A stretch of DNA of 64,000 nucleotides from contig CM038214.1 of the NCBI GenBank assembly GCA_021442155.1, forward strand, positions 136,314,040 to 136,378,039, in the 5' to 3' direction. Shown piece by piece: positions 22,387 through 35,565 of this stretch. Both the position numbers and the translations under genes were made by a program. Each line of letters opens with the position of its first letter. The stretch's first letter is position 1. The notes below the pieces were generated by a model that was not told where the DNA came from, ran no database searches, and worked only from the letters and a program-made list of their open reading frames with translations. This stretch comes from Cymbidium sinense. Taxonomy: Eukaryota; Streptophyta; Magnoliopsida; Asparagales; Orchidaceae.

Positions 22387-22859
22387 AATTATTTTAAGAA
22401 TTTACATTAGACTGGTGATCCTTTTTAATTTAATTATAATCTATTTTAATAAAATTTAGCTTGGAAATAGCTTAATTTTTAGTTTAAAAAATTATTTTGC
22501 ATAACATCTCATTTCTTGTGCCCTATCAAGGTCAATAATATATCATAATAATTTGAATTTTTTATTTGATCGGTCTACCATATAATTTAGTTAAATTTGA
22601 ACTAAGTTCCTAAATGAGATCAACAGTACTCACAAGACTATCCAACCATAACCTCGAATTCTCAATACTATTTAGAATGAAGGAAACCATGGGACTAACT
22701 TAAGCATCATTGTCCAACTTCATCCTTCTTACATCAATCGAATTTCCCACGATGTTTTAATAGAAACATCTCCGGTGCTTTCACTCTAATTTTTTTTTCT
22801 ACTTTTGATTAGAAATATTGAATTATGGAGGCCAACTTTATAGTCTAAAGATTTTCATT
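22387..22859. other. Intergenic DNA
   Basis: AT-rich, without recognised gene or repeat. Confidence 0.4.
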
Positions 22860-23497
22860 TTAATATATCTAAAATTGAATATATGGAGTGTACTTTTAGT
22901 AGTAGAAGTTCTAGTGGTGGTGTTATAATATTAGGTGACTAAGCCATTAAAAAGAGTGAGCGAGTCAAATATTTATGCTTTATTATTCAAACTGATGGTG
23001 AAATAGATGGAGATGTTATTAGTAGAATTCAAGTTGAATGGTTGAAGTGGTAAGACTCACAATGATTTATAGTGCAGAATGTTGGCTAATAAAAGAGAAA
23101 CATATGACTAAGTGTTGTAGAGATGAGGATGCTCAAGTGGCTGAGTGGCTTTACTCTTAGAGATAAAATGCGAAATGAGTATGTTCAAAAAAAAGTTGGA
23201 GTAGCTCCAGTGGCAGATAAGATTAGAAAGTTGTCTTAGATGATTTGACTACATAAAGCGTCGATCATCCGATGACCCGGTTAGGAGAGTAGATGTATTA
23301 GATTTGTCTTAAGTTAAAAAAGGTTGAGGTAGACTTAAAAAGACTTGATTAAGATGTATGAAAAAGGACATTAATTTATTATAATTAAATGAGAATTTGA
23401 CATAATAGGACACAATGGAGAAGAAGGATTCACGTAGCCGGCCCCACATAGTAGGATAAAGGCTTGTTATTGTTGTTGTTGTTGTATTGATTAGACA
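22860..23497 (+). pseudogene. 5'-truncated RTE LINE with (TTG)n tail
   Basis: The + strand carries the C-terminal part of an RTE reverse transcriptase: EYMECTF at about 22878, SSRSSSGGV, KKSERVKYLC, IIQTDGEIDGDVISRIQ (about 22983-23033), EKHMTK, RMLKWMSGFTLRDKMRNEY-like sequence near 23130-23190 and GVAPVADKIR (about 23202). Near the end WRRRIHVAGPT is followed by GGATAAAGGCTTG and a TTG microsatellite, the known 3' end of plant RTE elements. Loss of the 5' part is usual for LINE insertions. It is inactive, with frame breaks and stops throughout. Confidence 0.8.
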
Positions 23498-24139
23498 TCT
23501 TCTTAGGCTCCCAAAGATTTAGTCTTGTAGCCCATGACCATAAAAAAAAGTTAACCATTCTAATCATTACGAAAGCACCGCATGTTGTGTACAAATGAAT
23601 CATAACATCAGGAAATTTCTATAAAATCATAATGGTCTTTAATCCATCAAGATAGACGATCCTCACAACACACGTTACCTCTCCACATCACAACAAATTT
23701 AAACAAATAAAACTCCAATCTCATGGACTCAATTTCAAGAAGCTTTTTACATAAAGTACTTAAAACATATATACAACTAGAAAAAAGCAATTCCAAATAC
23801 TTCGATAAGGAAGTTAGTAGTTAAGTATGAGGCAAATTCTCTAAACTTTTGATTTTCTCTCCTCATGTTGTCAAAGACATGCATTTAATCTAAGTTTTCT
23901 CAAAGATAACATGACCTAGTGGCATCACTGGTATTCAAGAATGCATTCTTTTCATAAATAAAGTGCAAAGTGTAGAAAAGAATAATAAGAAAAGATGAGA
24001 GATTTTGTAATAAGAGATAAGAGAGGTGCAATAATAATCATAATAGAGGATAAAATAAGAGATTTGGAAAAAAAAAATGTAAGGAAAAAAAGATAGTGCA
24101 AGATATGCGGAGGGAACAACACTACTTTCAAGTGTGTTA
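23498..24139. other. Intergenic DNA
   Basis: No feature recognised. It may contain the remains of the 5' flank or LTR of the adjacent Ty3/Gypsy relic, but no second copy was found to prove it. Confidence 0.3.
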
Positions 24140-26050
24140 GAAAGAAATATATATTTTTGATATGGAAATAAAGGATATGTCATTAAAGATTGTCTTGAAA
24201 TCAAAACAACCTTACCTCGAAAAGGGGCAATACAACAAGAAGGGGAACCCATTAGCTCCAAGCCTAACACAAGTGTTTGATCTCTCAAAATATGAGGCCA
24301 ATACATCAAGCATAATAGTGGCATATACTAACTATATCTCTAGACTAATTGCTACTATATAATTTGATATTAGAGTATCACAATCTTTTATTAAGAATTT
24401 ATTTGCTAGAACTATACTAATAATTCTAACATATGCTTCTAAAGGTACCACTTAGGGGTCATTTAGGGTGGTTGCAACTATCTATAAAAAATCATTGTGA
24501 AGTGTTGAGGAGAAATCAGTCTTTAGACAACTGATATTAGTGTTAAAAAAAATTTTCTCTTAAAAAGGTCAAACATCATATTTCTTATAACTAACACTGT
24601 TTAATAGTTTTAGTTATATTATTTATTGCCACAAATTTTTTTAACAAGTTATAGCTAAATGGATTGTGACAAATTTTTAGAAAACAAAATTGAGAAAAGA
24701 TGCCACAAATAAACCCTTTCTATCTATACTACTTCTAGGAAGTCCATGCATGTTAGTAAAGTTTATCCTAACTATGAGATATGGTTAGACCCACATAATA
24801 TATTAGCTAACCTTGGAATCTTACCCTTAAGGACTTTGATATAATCTTAGAAATGGATTGCCTGCCTCATTGTAAGCTACTCAAGAGTGAATGTCAAGTC
24901 TTTCTAGCCTTTATTATGACCACTTCTTATATTATATAAAACAATAGAATTTAAGGGGGGACATGCAGGGGGATGTGCCTTCTAAATTGTTAATGCATTT
25001 TTATACATAATAAGTATATATTAATAAACCCCCATTATTTGATATTTTTAATAAATAAAATCTAATTTATGATAATGCAACCAAGTGTCTTCATAAGTAT
25101 ATGCACTCTATGTGAAACAAGATGGATCATTTCATTTATATATTAATTATTGGAAGCATAACAAAATCACCACAAACTATCAAGAACTGATAATTTATTA
25201 AACCAATTGAAAGTAGTATAGATGCTCTAAAAAAACTTGACATTCAATCAGATTGTCATCAATTCTGTAAATAAAATCAAGATACTCCTAAAAAATCATT
25301 TCAACCGAGACAACTGATGCTCCAAAAGTGTTCATGAATCTTACAAACTAAGTTTTTCATTTCATATTCCTCAATTACTTGTAAGCTCACAAACCAAGGA
25401 AGAGTATGAACAACACCTCAGGACTGTCCTTCAACTCTTAAGGAAACATAAGCTTCAGGACAAATTCAAAAGGTTTGAAATTTGGCTAAAGGGCAGCTTT
25501 TCTTGGGCATGTAGTTGAACGTCTTGGAATATCAATAGGCCTCCAAAATATTGTAGTCATTAGTCATTACAAAGTTGCCTAAACACACTAATGGACATAA
25601 ATTCAAAGTTTTCTCAATTTTGTAGGATAATATCATAGATTTATCAAATGTTTGTCTTACATTGCACTGCCTTTGACTCAACTAACTAAAAAGGAGTCAA
25701 CTTGAATAGTCAATGGAATGTGAGAATAGTTTTTTAACAATTAGTCTTAACTCCATTATGACTCTACCACTCAAAACCGAGGGTTTCATCATTTATATTG
25801 ATGTTTCTTGGAAATGACTAGGAAGTGCTCTCATGTGCAAAGGGAAGGTAAGCATTTATGCTTCATGAAAACTTCATAAGCAGAAACAAAATTATCTCAC
25901 TCATTATCTAGAACTCGTTGCAGTAGTGCTCACACTAAAAATATGGAGACCCTATTTATATTATTGTAATATGATCTATGCACTACTTTAAATATATTTT
26001 TACATAAAAGTACATGCTATGTTCAATAGAACATATGAAAAATGTACTGT
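24140..26050 (+). pseudogene. Ty3/Gypsy chromovirus-type relic
   Basis: Blocks follow in Ty3/Gypsy order on the + strand. There is a partial zinc knuckle (YGNKGYVIKDC at about 24158-24192), a protease end of LxMDWL type (IILEMDCLPHCK at about 24842-24878), and the end of the RT with a YEQHLRTVLQLLRKHKL block at 25405-25455. RNase H follows with GFIIYIDVSWK, LGSALMCKGKV and NYLTHYLELVAVVLTLKIWRP at about 25775-25955. Most of the RT is deleted and stops are frequent. A zinc knuckle with this RNase H wording points to a chromovirus instead of Tat. Confidence 0.65.
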
Positions 26051-26303
26051 TTCAACGTTTGAACATATTTCTCTTACGAAAATTGCATATTTTGTTTATA
26101 AAACGTTGATGCAGTTAAGATAGAAATAAAACGTTGATGCAGTTAATTAGTTGAGATTTTCAGCATAACGCCAAAATTTTAACGAAATTAGATTTGATGA
26201 ACAGGATTCAAATGCAAATTCATTCAGATATTTTCACAAACACCTTACACTCATACTACATGTAAAACTTACTTGCATTAATCTGGATACAGACATACAG
26301 ATT

Positions 26304-26644
26304 TCAACCATCTTCTCCTCCACCGCGCCTCTCCTCCTCTTCTTTGCCAGCTCCGAAATCAAGAACAAAGCATTCCAACTCCTCCGACTCCGAATTGTTC
26401 TCGCGATAAGGATCCATGAGTTCTTCGTTGTCGGAAGAAGAGAATCAGAATCGGATTCCACCTCCTTCGGCGTGGGTGGGCTGCGGTTGCGCATTCGGGC
26501 GTAGTGGCGAGAGACAGAAGCGACGACTGTTGGTCGGAGGCGGCGGATGAGGATGCCGGAGAATGGAGCGCCGGCCGTCTTAGGGGTTGAGGCATAAACA
26601 AGTCTTCTTAGGGACATCCAAGCCATCGATGCAGCTCTGAGCAT
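26304..26644 (-). CDS. Small protein with mitochondrial-type N-terminus and acidic C-terminus; one frameshift
   Basis: I do not recognise the family. The ATG at 26644 (MLRAASMAWMSLRRLVY) starts an Arg/Ser/Ala-rich, acid-free N-terminus of about 50 residues like a mitochondrial targeting sequence, with a further basic RHYARMRNRS stretch. After EVESDSDS (about 26441) one base appears to be missing. The continuation in the next frame is strongly acidic (SSDNEELMDPYRENNSESEE, then LECFVLDFGAGKEEE) and stops at 26304-26306. In the literal frame the acidic part becomes Arg-rich and unlike a protein. With one base restored the product would have about 113 residues. TTTGCAG immediately upstream of the start codon looks like a splice acceptor, so a 5' non-coding exon is likely. 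Function unknown; mitochondrial location is inferred. Confidence 0.55.
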
Positions 26645-26746
26645 TTCCTGCAAATAGTATTCGATTGATGAGCAAAGAACTTAAATCTTGCTTTCATTTG
26701 AGGTTTAAGCAATGCTAGATAAAAAAATTTAATAATAAAAAATATG

Positions 26747-26972
26747 GGCTTTTTACATACATACCACCTAAAATATGTGCATTTACATATTTCATATCTT
26801 AAACTTAAATATCTTTATATCACGTTGAGTATATTTTATTTTGAATGAGGTTCATGCATTGATAGAAATATAACGATTTTTTGTGCAGTATATAACTTTT
26901 ATTTGGTATGTAAGAATATTTAAATTTAATGAAATATGTAAATGCAAATTGAGTTATGTATGTAAAAACCCC
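26747..26972. mobile_element. MITE, family M1 copy 6
   Basis: GGGCTTTTTACATACATA at the left and TTATGTATGTAAAAACCCC at the right are an almost perfect inverted pair. The element lies about 100 bp upstream of the gene ending at 26644. Confidence 0.75.
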
Positions 26973-26989
26973 AAAAAAGATTGATTTAG

Positions 26990-27235
26990 ATACTTGCTAG
27001 ATAATTCGTATATGTTTATATTTTTTAATATTTTTTAATATTTATTTATATAATATCTAAATCTTCAAATCATATAAAAATAAGGCTAATATTAACAATT
27101 TTTAAAGTGATAATTTTTTAAAGCATTCGTTTTAATGTAATTATGATAGTAGAATGTTATATAAATAAATATAAAAGCTTAGCTATTAGATATGTAAATA
27201 GATAAGAATATGTTGGTATGCATATAAATCCTCTT
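26990..27235. mobile_element. MITE, family M1 copy 7
   Basis: The right end TATTAGATATGTAAATAGAT then TATGTTGGTATGCATATAAA matches M1. The left end is diverged. It is separated from copy 6 by less than 20 bp, so two copies sit side by side. Confidence 0.55.
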
Positions 27236-30200
27236 AAAAATAACTATTTGAGTACAAGTTAAATAGATAGCTCAATTAAGAATGAAAGTGTGTCATTGAA
27301 TTAGTATTGAGATTTTGCTTGAAATTAAAAAATAAATAAATATTGCTTAAATAATGAATCCATTTTTTCCTTGGTGTAAGCTAAATGTAGCCAAATAAGT
27401 CAAGTTACAAGCCTAAATTTGGCTTGGTCCAATCTTTCAACTTGAATGATCTTAAACATATATACATAATAATTACAATAAATAAATAATATTAATTAAA
27501 ATTTATCGTATCACACCCATTATATTTATTCAAATATATTTTGACATAAGAGGGTGGAGATATATACAGTTAAATTATATTATTCATACTTTAAATTGAA
27601 AATTTCTTAGATAAAAGGTTTCACACTATTTGATATTGATGGAAAAAAAAAAAAATTGGTCCCACACATGTTTCAGAACTCACTATATTAGAATACCTTA
27701 GATAAAGAATTCTTCGAGCATAGCATTACAATAACTCAACATTTATGATTAACCAAGTATGTTATTACCCAATAAGAGATGGTATATTATAAAGCATATA
27801 ATAAATGATGAATGTTGTGGGATAGTATTAATATAGGTAACTTTTGTAGTGTATGTGAAAGCTAAGGTAATTCACTTTAATTACAACTTTGAACATATTG
27901 CCTCTCTACCAACACACATGAGTAATGCTAATATTATGGCTTGGATTACATATGACCTATAGCTATTGATAATAGAAAACACATATTTAGTGATTAGTAT
28001 GGCAATCTTTAGTTTTGAAGCAAAAAATGTGATATTAACTTTGTTTAATTTTTTATAGCCTTATGTCATCTTTGATGAATGTGTAATGGCCAATTATAGC
28101 CAATATTATCCCTTAGAAATGTTACTTGTGCACTAGAATTAGGTATTCACTTTTTCATTTCTATAAAAATATGACAATATAATTGTAGTCCTGAATGAGC
28201 ATGTACTGATATTAGAGGCTAATTTTAATCATCTTAAAAACAATTGTGAAAAATGGGTAGTGCCTAAGTAATGATTCAAGTGGAATGATAATGATAATGA
28301 TAATAATAGGATAGACATAGATAGCTAAAATGCTAGATGATGCAAAACTCGAGTTGCAATACAATATCATGTATTATTTTGATTTTTTGCTCTTTTAAGA
28401 ATCCATCCAAACTAACTCAAGTTCCTATGTGCTTGTCAATGAACATGCCAAAGTGAAAAACATAGGTGCTCAATTGAATAGGATGAGCTACTAATGAAAC
28501 TGTGTATGAAAGCAATCTCCACAAATAAAGGCATAAGTGACAATTTTTCTCATTAGATTAGGATGACTGTTAGTGCATAAGAGAGACTTGATAAAATTGA
28601 TTATAAAAAAGTCAAGCTAAATGAGATTTCATAAACTCAATAAAACCAAGCATGAATAAGATCAATCAAAGGCAGTTAATAAACTTGAATGCCCTAAAAA
28701 TTGTTATGGAATACCACTCTAGTATTAGAAACTATTTGTGTACAAGTTTTTAATGAGATGATATAATGAGTTGATAAAGGTATGACTATCATCCAAGAAT
28801 AAAATTATATTCATGGTTAGGGATTATTGGAAAGTGATGCATAATATTTTTTTAAATTCCATTTAACTATACAATCATTTGAAATTAATTACAATCAATA
28901 GTCCATAAGCTATAAAATGGTATTAAAAAAGCAACTAGAGAACATAAAAAGGTTGTCAATGACTATAAGTATTATAATCAATTTTATATTTCTAATGCAA
29001 TTTATATATCAACGATATGATTTTACATGTGTATGAAAAATATTTTATCTCTAGCTCAAAATTTCTTTCTTAAAATATAACTACTATATCTTTGAATTGG
29101 GATGTCTTGAACAATAACAATACCTCTTAGCAATAGCCATGAAATATATTCATTCACATAAACCTTTTTTCACATATGTTTTATTTTTGAATCTCTTATA
29201 TGTAAAAAATACTCTAAACATCAAACTTGTATCAGTATCCTATTATATCAAATAGTTAAATATAATTTCTAAATTGATCAAATTAAATATCATATTGATA
29301 GTGCAAGATTGTAATTCAAGTATTTAGTTATCCTTTCACGAAGTTTGTAATTATTGTTTATTCCAAATACTTATGTTATTATGCACATTTAATGGGGCTT
29401 GCTTAAGTATATCACCGATCCACCAATTATTCAGTTAAATAAGATTGTAAGTTTTCACTTCCTCTATCTTATTTGTATTATCTCATTTAAGGGAGCTTTC
29501 TTGAGTAATATCACAGATCCTAGAACAACTAGATGTGATCAAAGGGATTTGAAAATTTATACTAACTTAATCACTTTCTCTATCTTATTTGTATTATCCC
29601 AATGGATGCATAACCTTCATTGATAACTTTAGATTTTACCCACCATCCAAATATCATGGTTCTCAACTTTTCTGTGAAGTCATATTTATAGTCTTTATTT
29701 TTCAAGTTGAAATAAAATTTGGTCATTTTATGTTACTAGAGATTCCTTATTTATAGTGAGTGAAAGTCTCCTATGAATCTCATGTAAAATAATAATGAAA
29801 TGATTAGAAATTATTAAATGTAATGAATATGAACTAAATGATCAGGGATTCATGATCAGGTATGTTTTAATAATAAACATGAATATCTTTGATGAATTAG
29901 AGAATTCATATAAAATAACTTTGTTAATGATGTCAAAAACATGATTTGTTTCAAAGTTATGGCTTGAAGGCGATTGACTTTCGAAGCAAAGATAATTGCA
30001 TATATCCATATTCATTTTTTTTTTTTTTTGGAAGTCTTGGATATCACAATTCTTTGCACTTTCTAACTTCATCTCATAAGTAGCGAGGGAAGAAGGATTA
30101 GAAATTTTTTCTCAAATTTAATTAAGATGTACTTTATAACAATTAGAATTATTTTTTAGAAGGGTACAATATAAATTTTTATTGATTAATCATATATTAC

Positions 30201-30659
30201 ATAAATCTCAAAATAAAGTTAAGGGATATTTGATTGCAAACATTTAAAATTCAAGGGACTCTGAAATGTAATTGGAATGCAACTATTCTAAGTTCATGTA
30301 TTTCATTGGAACTAAAATTAATCTAAAAAAATAGCCTAAAGCACTTGATTATTTTTCTAATAAAGTTACTTCAAGTTTTATTAGAATCACATTTAATGAT
30401 TTTGAAGTTAATACATATCATAGTTTGATGTCTATTTGTCAAATTTATTCGTTTAAACTATAGAGGAGAAGTTCGACCACTTTAAATAAGTGTTGAGGGT
30501 TGACTCTATCTTCAGGCTAGTTGTAAGGTCCAGTCATTGAGGGACCATGAAAGTATATTAACATAGCAATATGAACTATAGCATGTATTCATCATGAGGA
30601 AAAAAATGAATATTTTCAAGAGGTGCTCTTTTGACATATGATTATTTTGTAAGATTAAT
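27236..30659. other. AT-rich intergenic DNA, nothing securely recognised
   Basis: Several short ORFs exist but none has recognisable content. At 29475 and 29580 a phrase of about 25 bp recurs (CTATCTTATTTGTATTATC), giving a short direct repeat near 29390-29620. Parts of 27840-28800 may be very old retroelement sequence, but no motif could be named. Confidence 0.3.
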
Positions 30660-30893
30660 GGTGTGTTTGGCGGCAGTGGCGGTGCAGTGACACAACATAG
30701 TGCCATTTGGGGTACTATATTTCACATGCAATTTGAAGAATCTACAGTCAGAAAGTTGTATTTTTCAACATGATTTAATTCCTTGTGGTGACGTCCAAAA
30801 AGCTGTGATCAACTTTCTAAATAGTAACTTTTTTGCAGCATCTCCATCATTATTTTTTTCATACAACTGTAGTTGTCCCAAACAAATCCTAAA
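30660..30893. mobile_element. Possible Harbinger-like MITE
   Basis: TAATGGTGTGTTTGGCGGC at the left and GTCCCAAACAAATCCTAA at the right are inverted at their ends and bordered by TAA, the usual target duplication type of Harbinger MITEs. No coding content. Confidence 0.4.
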
Positions 30894-33190
30894 TCAACGC
30901 AATTTGGAGTCAAGCAGATACATCTTTTGCATGTGTTATTATCATTGCTCTTTTGAGTTGTTACTTTCATAATAAGAGATCTGTATTTGGTAAACTGTTT
31001 TCCCACTTGTAATTGTCTTTGTTATTTACAATTTCTTTATATATTTATTTCTAAGGTACGTATTATTTAAAGAGGTCCCATTGTTGTCCACAAGCTGACG
31101 TGACAATGTCGTCAAGCCAACCATCTTTATATGCTTAAGTCGGAACTCAGAAGAATAGTCAAGGTTAGGAGTGTAAGTGAGTCAAGCAGGTTCATGAGTT
31201 GACTCATTTGTAGTTAATTTGAGTCAAAAGTCGACAAATGAAACTCAAGCTCATAAACAAGCTTGGAAAATTTTTGAGCTCAAGTTCGAGCCTAGTTTGA
31301 CTCTGCTCTGTAGCTTATTGTGGCCTCCGAAAATTTGTTACCGACCTCTCAACAATTTTTTGAATATTGATATTTTTGAATATTGAAGAGAGTGATTTGA
31401 AGTGTTGGTGTAATTTTTAGAAGGCAGATGAAATAGTAGATAAGACACTACCCAGAGATTTCGTCCTCATTTGGTGAGGACTTTAGATCATTCTTTCTAT
31501 ACATAAAATAGTTAATTACCCCTCTAATAAGTGAGAGAACTTTCGATTAAGCTAATCGTTATATGCTTAATGCATAGTGTATAGTAGCGACATGTAGAGT
31601 TTGAAATTTAGGTTATGAAATTTATCATTTTAACTAAGCGATGGTTGGGGAATGATAGCGTGCCCGATCTAGATCCCATGGTTCTCATCCCTGAGTCACA
31701 GTCCAGTCTACTTAGTCGAGAGGTAGAAATTAGATAGAAGGATCATCATCGACAATTGGGTTACGTCATCCAATCCTTAGACTTAGGGTGGTGTTTATCT
31801 AAGGAGGCGGGCTTTAGTCACCTTAGTTGTGAGAGGGTTGTTTGTCATCAAATATCTATGATTCACAACTCAAAGGGTAGAGCCATTGAGAAGCATCGGG
31901 CGATTGATAAATAATATAGTGGAGTCGGGGACCAAATCATCCGTCGAGGACTCGTGGTAATTGCTTCATCGTGGAGCCCTGGGCCAAAATAGCGGTCAAG
32001 ACATACCACATCCACTTGGCGTGAGATTGATTGAGATTAAACACAGCAGAACACTTGATTTAACATTGGCTTCTTTGTGAGCAAGAGTTTTCTTAATTTG
32101 TCACTCCCGACAAACTGTTACGGAAGGTGGATAGATTGAGTTTATTTTAAGCTTTTAATGATAGGATTTCATTTAAGCAGTTTCAGATTGCTACTTAAAA
32201 ATTGATTAATTAGAATATGTTTAAGAGTTTTAGATTTTGTCAACTCTATGTAGTTGCTAATAGAGGATTAGATCTACTATCACTTGACAGGATTAGTTTC
32301 TCAGATATTTTACTGAGTTAAAATTCTTTTAATAGATTTTTAGATTTTGTTAATCCGAACCCAGTCCTAAGACTAAACCTGGAAGCCACGCAGCATCCTT
32401 AGAACTTAAATTTAAGCATTCAACATAGTATCGGGGCCCATGCGGGTGTTTATAGCTTAGCTAATTTCATCTAATTAATGAAATCATTGATTTTGAAAAT
32501 CATAATTAGAATGAAATTCCTTAATTTTTGATCGAAAAAAGTCCAATAATTTTTGTAGATTTTGATTTAATATCGCCTTCTGTCTGCTTGTACAAAGGGT
32601 TGCAGATCCCGTGGCAAAAAATATATTTTGATTTAGATTGTAGTTTAACACACTGTTTGCACTTAGTTTATTTGTTGAGTTTTTGTAATTTTTTCAACTT
32701 TATTATGCTCAATTTACATCAATTTTTATAAATTATCGATTTTCGGTGTTTATTCTTTTACCTCATGCTTATTAGGTAGCATTAATCACCTCCACATTCA
32801 TATAAGAGTTATCCTTTTTTCTAAGTCAAAGATTTGATAAAATTTTGACGACCTCACGTCATCCCGTGTAGGCGCATCGGGGTTTTGGCTCTTCGATGCA
32901 CTGTTGAGCGTAAGCGAGTGGTGTCTTAATGACAGTAGTCGATTTTTTTCATCTCATCCGCACTATGAAGCAGAGGCCTTTAAACCTTAAAGAAGACATA
33001 CAATGTAATATATATTCCCCCCTTTTTTTCTAAGTCTGAAAATTATACAAAATTTCAGATTTTATAGAAGGGCTAACAAGTGTTGCTTTTCGATGCACTG
33101 TTGGCGTAGTGGCGGTGTCTTCGACACCACTGTATTTTCATCTCGTCGCCCTGTTGAACGAGGTCTTCAAACCTGTAAAGAAACACAAGC

Positions 33191-33206
33191 ATATATATAT
33201 ATATAT
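33191..33206. repeat. (AT)8 microsatellite in left B LTR
   Basis: A 16-bp AT run after ACACAAGC. The corresponding run in the right LTR, after AAAAGC, is 63 bp long. Confidence 0.9.
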
Positions 33207-33319
33207 TCACATTCACAAATCTCACATGTTACGCATTTTTGGCGTGCAGCTGGACAAAGGAATGGGATTAGGTGCGGTGAATGTAAGACAAGGAGTCGAC
33301 GACGAAAGAATTAGCCGTT

Positions 33320-33790
33320 GATGATATTCTTTCCCGATTCATGGCGGAGCAAAAACGGGACGGCTAAAATGAGGGAAGTCACGCCAGAAATCAAAAGAAG
33401 AATTCCTATTGATGATATTCTTCCCCGATTTACCGTAGTGAAAACGGGACCACTGAAGTGAGGGAAACGACGCCAGAAATCAAAGGTAGAATTCGTCTGT
33501 TGTCGATATTCTTCCCCGATTTGTGAAGCAGCGAAAATGGGATGGCTAAAGCGATGGAAGCGGCTCCGAACATCGAAAGAAGAATTCGTCTGTTGATGAT
33601 ATTATTCCCTGATTTGCAACGCAACGAAAAAGGGACGGCTAAAGCGAGGGGTGCGGTGCTCGAAATCGAAAGAAGAATTCGCCTATTGATGATATTCTTC
33701 CCGATTTGCGCGTAAAGCAGGCAAAGAAAGGAGTCTGGCCAAAATTGAAAGAATTCACCTGTTGACGATATATTTCCCAATTCGCGGTGT
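33320..33790 (-). repeat. Tandem units of about 95-115 bp in left B LTR
   Basis: About five units share GAAGAATTCGTCTGTTGATG, ATATTCTTCCCCGATTTG and GGACGGCTAAAGCGAGGG. The right LTR has a shortened, more decayed version at 43740-44080. The 116-codon frame on the minus strand (33430-33780) merely reads through these repeats. Confidence 0.85.
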
Positions 33791-35565
33791 AGTAAAAACA
33801 GGAAAATTTGGATGGGTTAGCTTCGGGATTCATGAAACGAGCGAGGTTTCGAGCTAGATTACAGAACGGGCGAGTTTGCTGGATAGCCTGAAACAGGTAA
33901 ACAGTGGGGCAGTGGACTATCGATTTGTGGGTTGGAGGAAAGAGCTGCGGGCCAAATTTGGAGGAAGGAGAAAGCGGGTTGTGGGATGGTGTGGAGAGCT
34001 GTTTGAAGTGGCAAACCATGGGTCTGATATCTGAGCATGAAGCGGCCGGCAGAGCTTCATGTAAACAGGGAGAAAGCGGTGGTGTCGCGTCTTCTGTAGC
34101 AGGCAGCAGCCGTCAGTCATGGCTGATCCTGAAGATGGTCAGTTCTGGCGATAGGTTTTGGCGGGCAGGTGCGTCGACAACGTGTCAGTCTGATACCGTG
34201 CCGTCTGTTTGGAGCGAGATTAGCGGTCGCGAGTTTGGATGGCGAAAGCTGCGATCTGGCCAGCGAGAATCAGCGTATGCCAGGTCAATGTCATCTGGGT
34301 TCAGTGGTTAATGCGGGGCAAGCGGCGCTTTAGTCGAGTTTGAATGTGAGTAGCAACATCTGGTCTGATTTGCCCAAGCAATGGCGGGTCTGCATGACCG
34401 AGTGCCAGCGGCGATCTGAGCAATCCTGAGAGCGGGGAGGAGATTTTACTGTTTTCTTTGTTTACGGGGAGAGGGATCTGAGAGAGAGGAGAGTGGGAGA
34501 GAATATGGGAGGCAAGAATGAGGGAGGAATAGGGGGAGTGGTTGCTTTTTAGTTTTTTTTAATTTTCTTTTTGCAATTTCTTTTTTCAGAAAATTGAAAA
34601 TGGGGGGAATGATTATGCATAGGGGTAATTTGGAGATTTTTAAATAAATTTAAATTTATTAAATGATTTTAATATGGATTTTGGGTTGATAAATACACAT
34701 ATTCAATATATATATTGATTTAGGATAATTATATTATTCTAAACGCAATGACACAATCCGTTTCACTATCGGAGGCCATTTTGTTTGATTCGGCGCCAAA
34801 TTAAGTCTATTTCAACTCAAAATGCACGTCGTCGCTTTCGATCGCTCAATTTTCATGTAGACTCGTGAATTGAGTGTGAATAGTCTTATTTGATAGATTT
34901 CGGTGTTTCAAAGCCAATGGCATGATCAATTTCACGAATATAGATCATTTGATTCTCATCGATATCTCCTGATCTCGATATGCATGTATGCGCGTTGACG
35001 ACTCGAGCGCTTGCTCCGTTGCTCATCAAGTCATGTAATATTTATATCCTGAAGTTCTAACCAATTTTGATGTTCTGAACATGATGAAGAAGTTTGTTCA
35101 TCGATCGGAGGTCATTTGAGTTGATTTCGGTGACGTCCTGTGCATTTCAATCTCGATTTGCATGCTGTCAATTCAAATCATTCGACATTTGCACAAACTC
35201 ATCCGAATTCAGCGCGAACAGTCTCATTTGATATATTTCAATATTTTGAAGCTAACGACGTGATCAATTTCATGAATGAAGGTCGTTCAGACATCCTCAC
35301 AACCTTCCAACTTTAATATGCGTGTCGACACATTGATAGCTCGAGCGCTTAATCAATTATTCGTTAGATTTTGCAATATCTATATTCTGATCAATTTCGA
35401 CATTCTGAATGCGATGATGAAGTCCTTTTGTCTATTATAGGTCATTTCGACCATTTTCGGAACGTCTAGTATATTTTGAGCCTCAATTTGCACACTATCA
35501 CCTCCGAAGTCCATCGAATTTGATTTGTAGGCTTGTCTTGATTTATGACACATATGTGGAGGTCA

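Larger units (their letters stand above)
31319..35565 (-). repeat. 3' LTR of element B (left copy, about 4.25 kb)
   Basis: Matches the right copy from its first bases (CTCCGAAAATT) through TTGAATATTGATATTTTTGA, GACACTACCCAGAGATTTC, the tandem GATGATATTCTT block and up to the final CATATGTGGAGGTC. LTRs of over 4 kb are at the upper end for plants. The ORFs within it have no recognisable coding content. Confidence 0.88.

Noticed and set aside
27840..28800. Possible Copia-type retroelement remains
   Set aside because: Translations in all frames gave isolated resemblances only, without a named motif in order.
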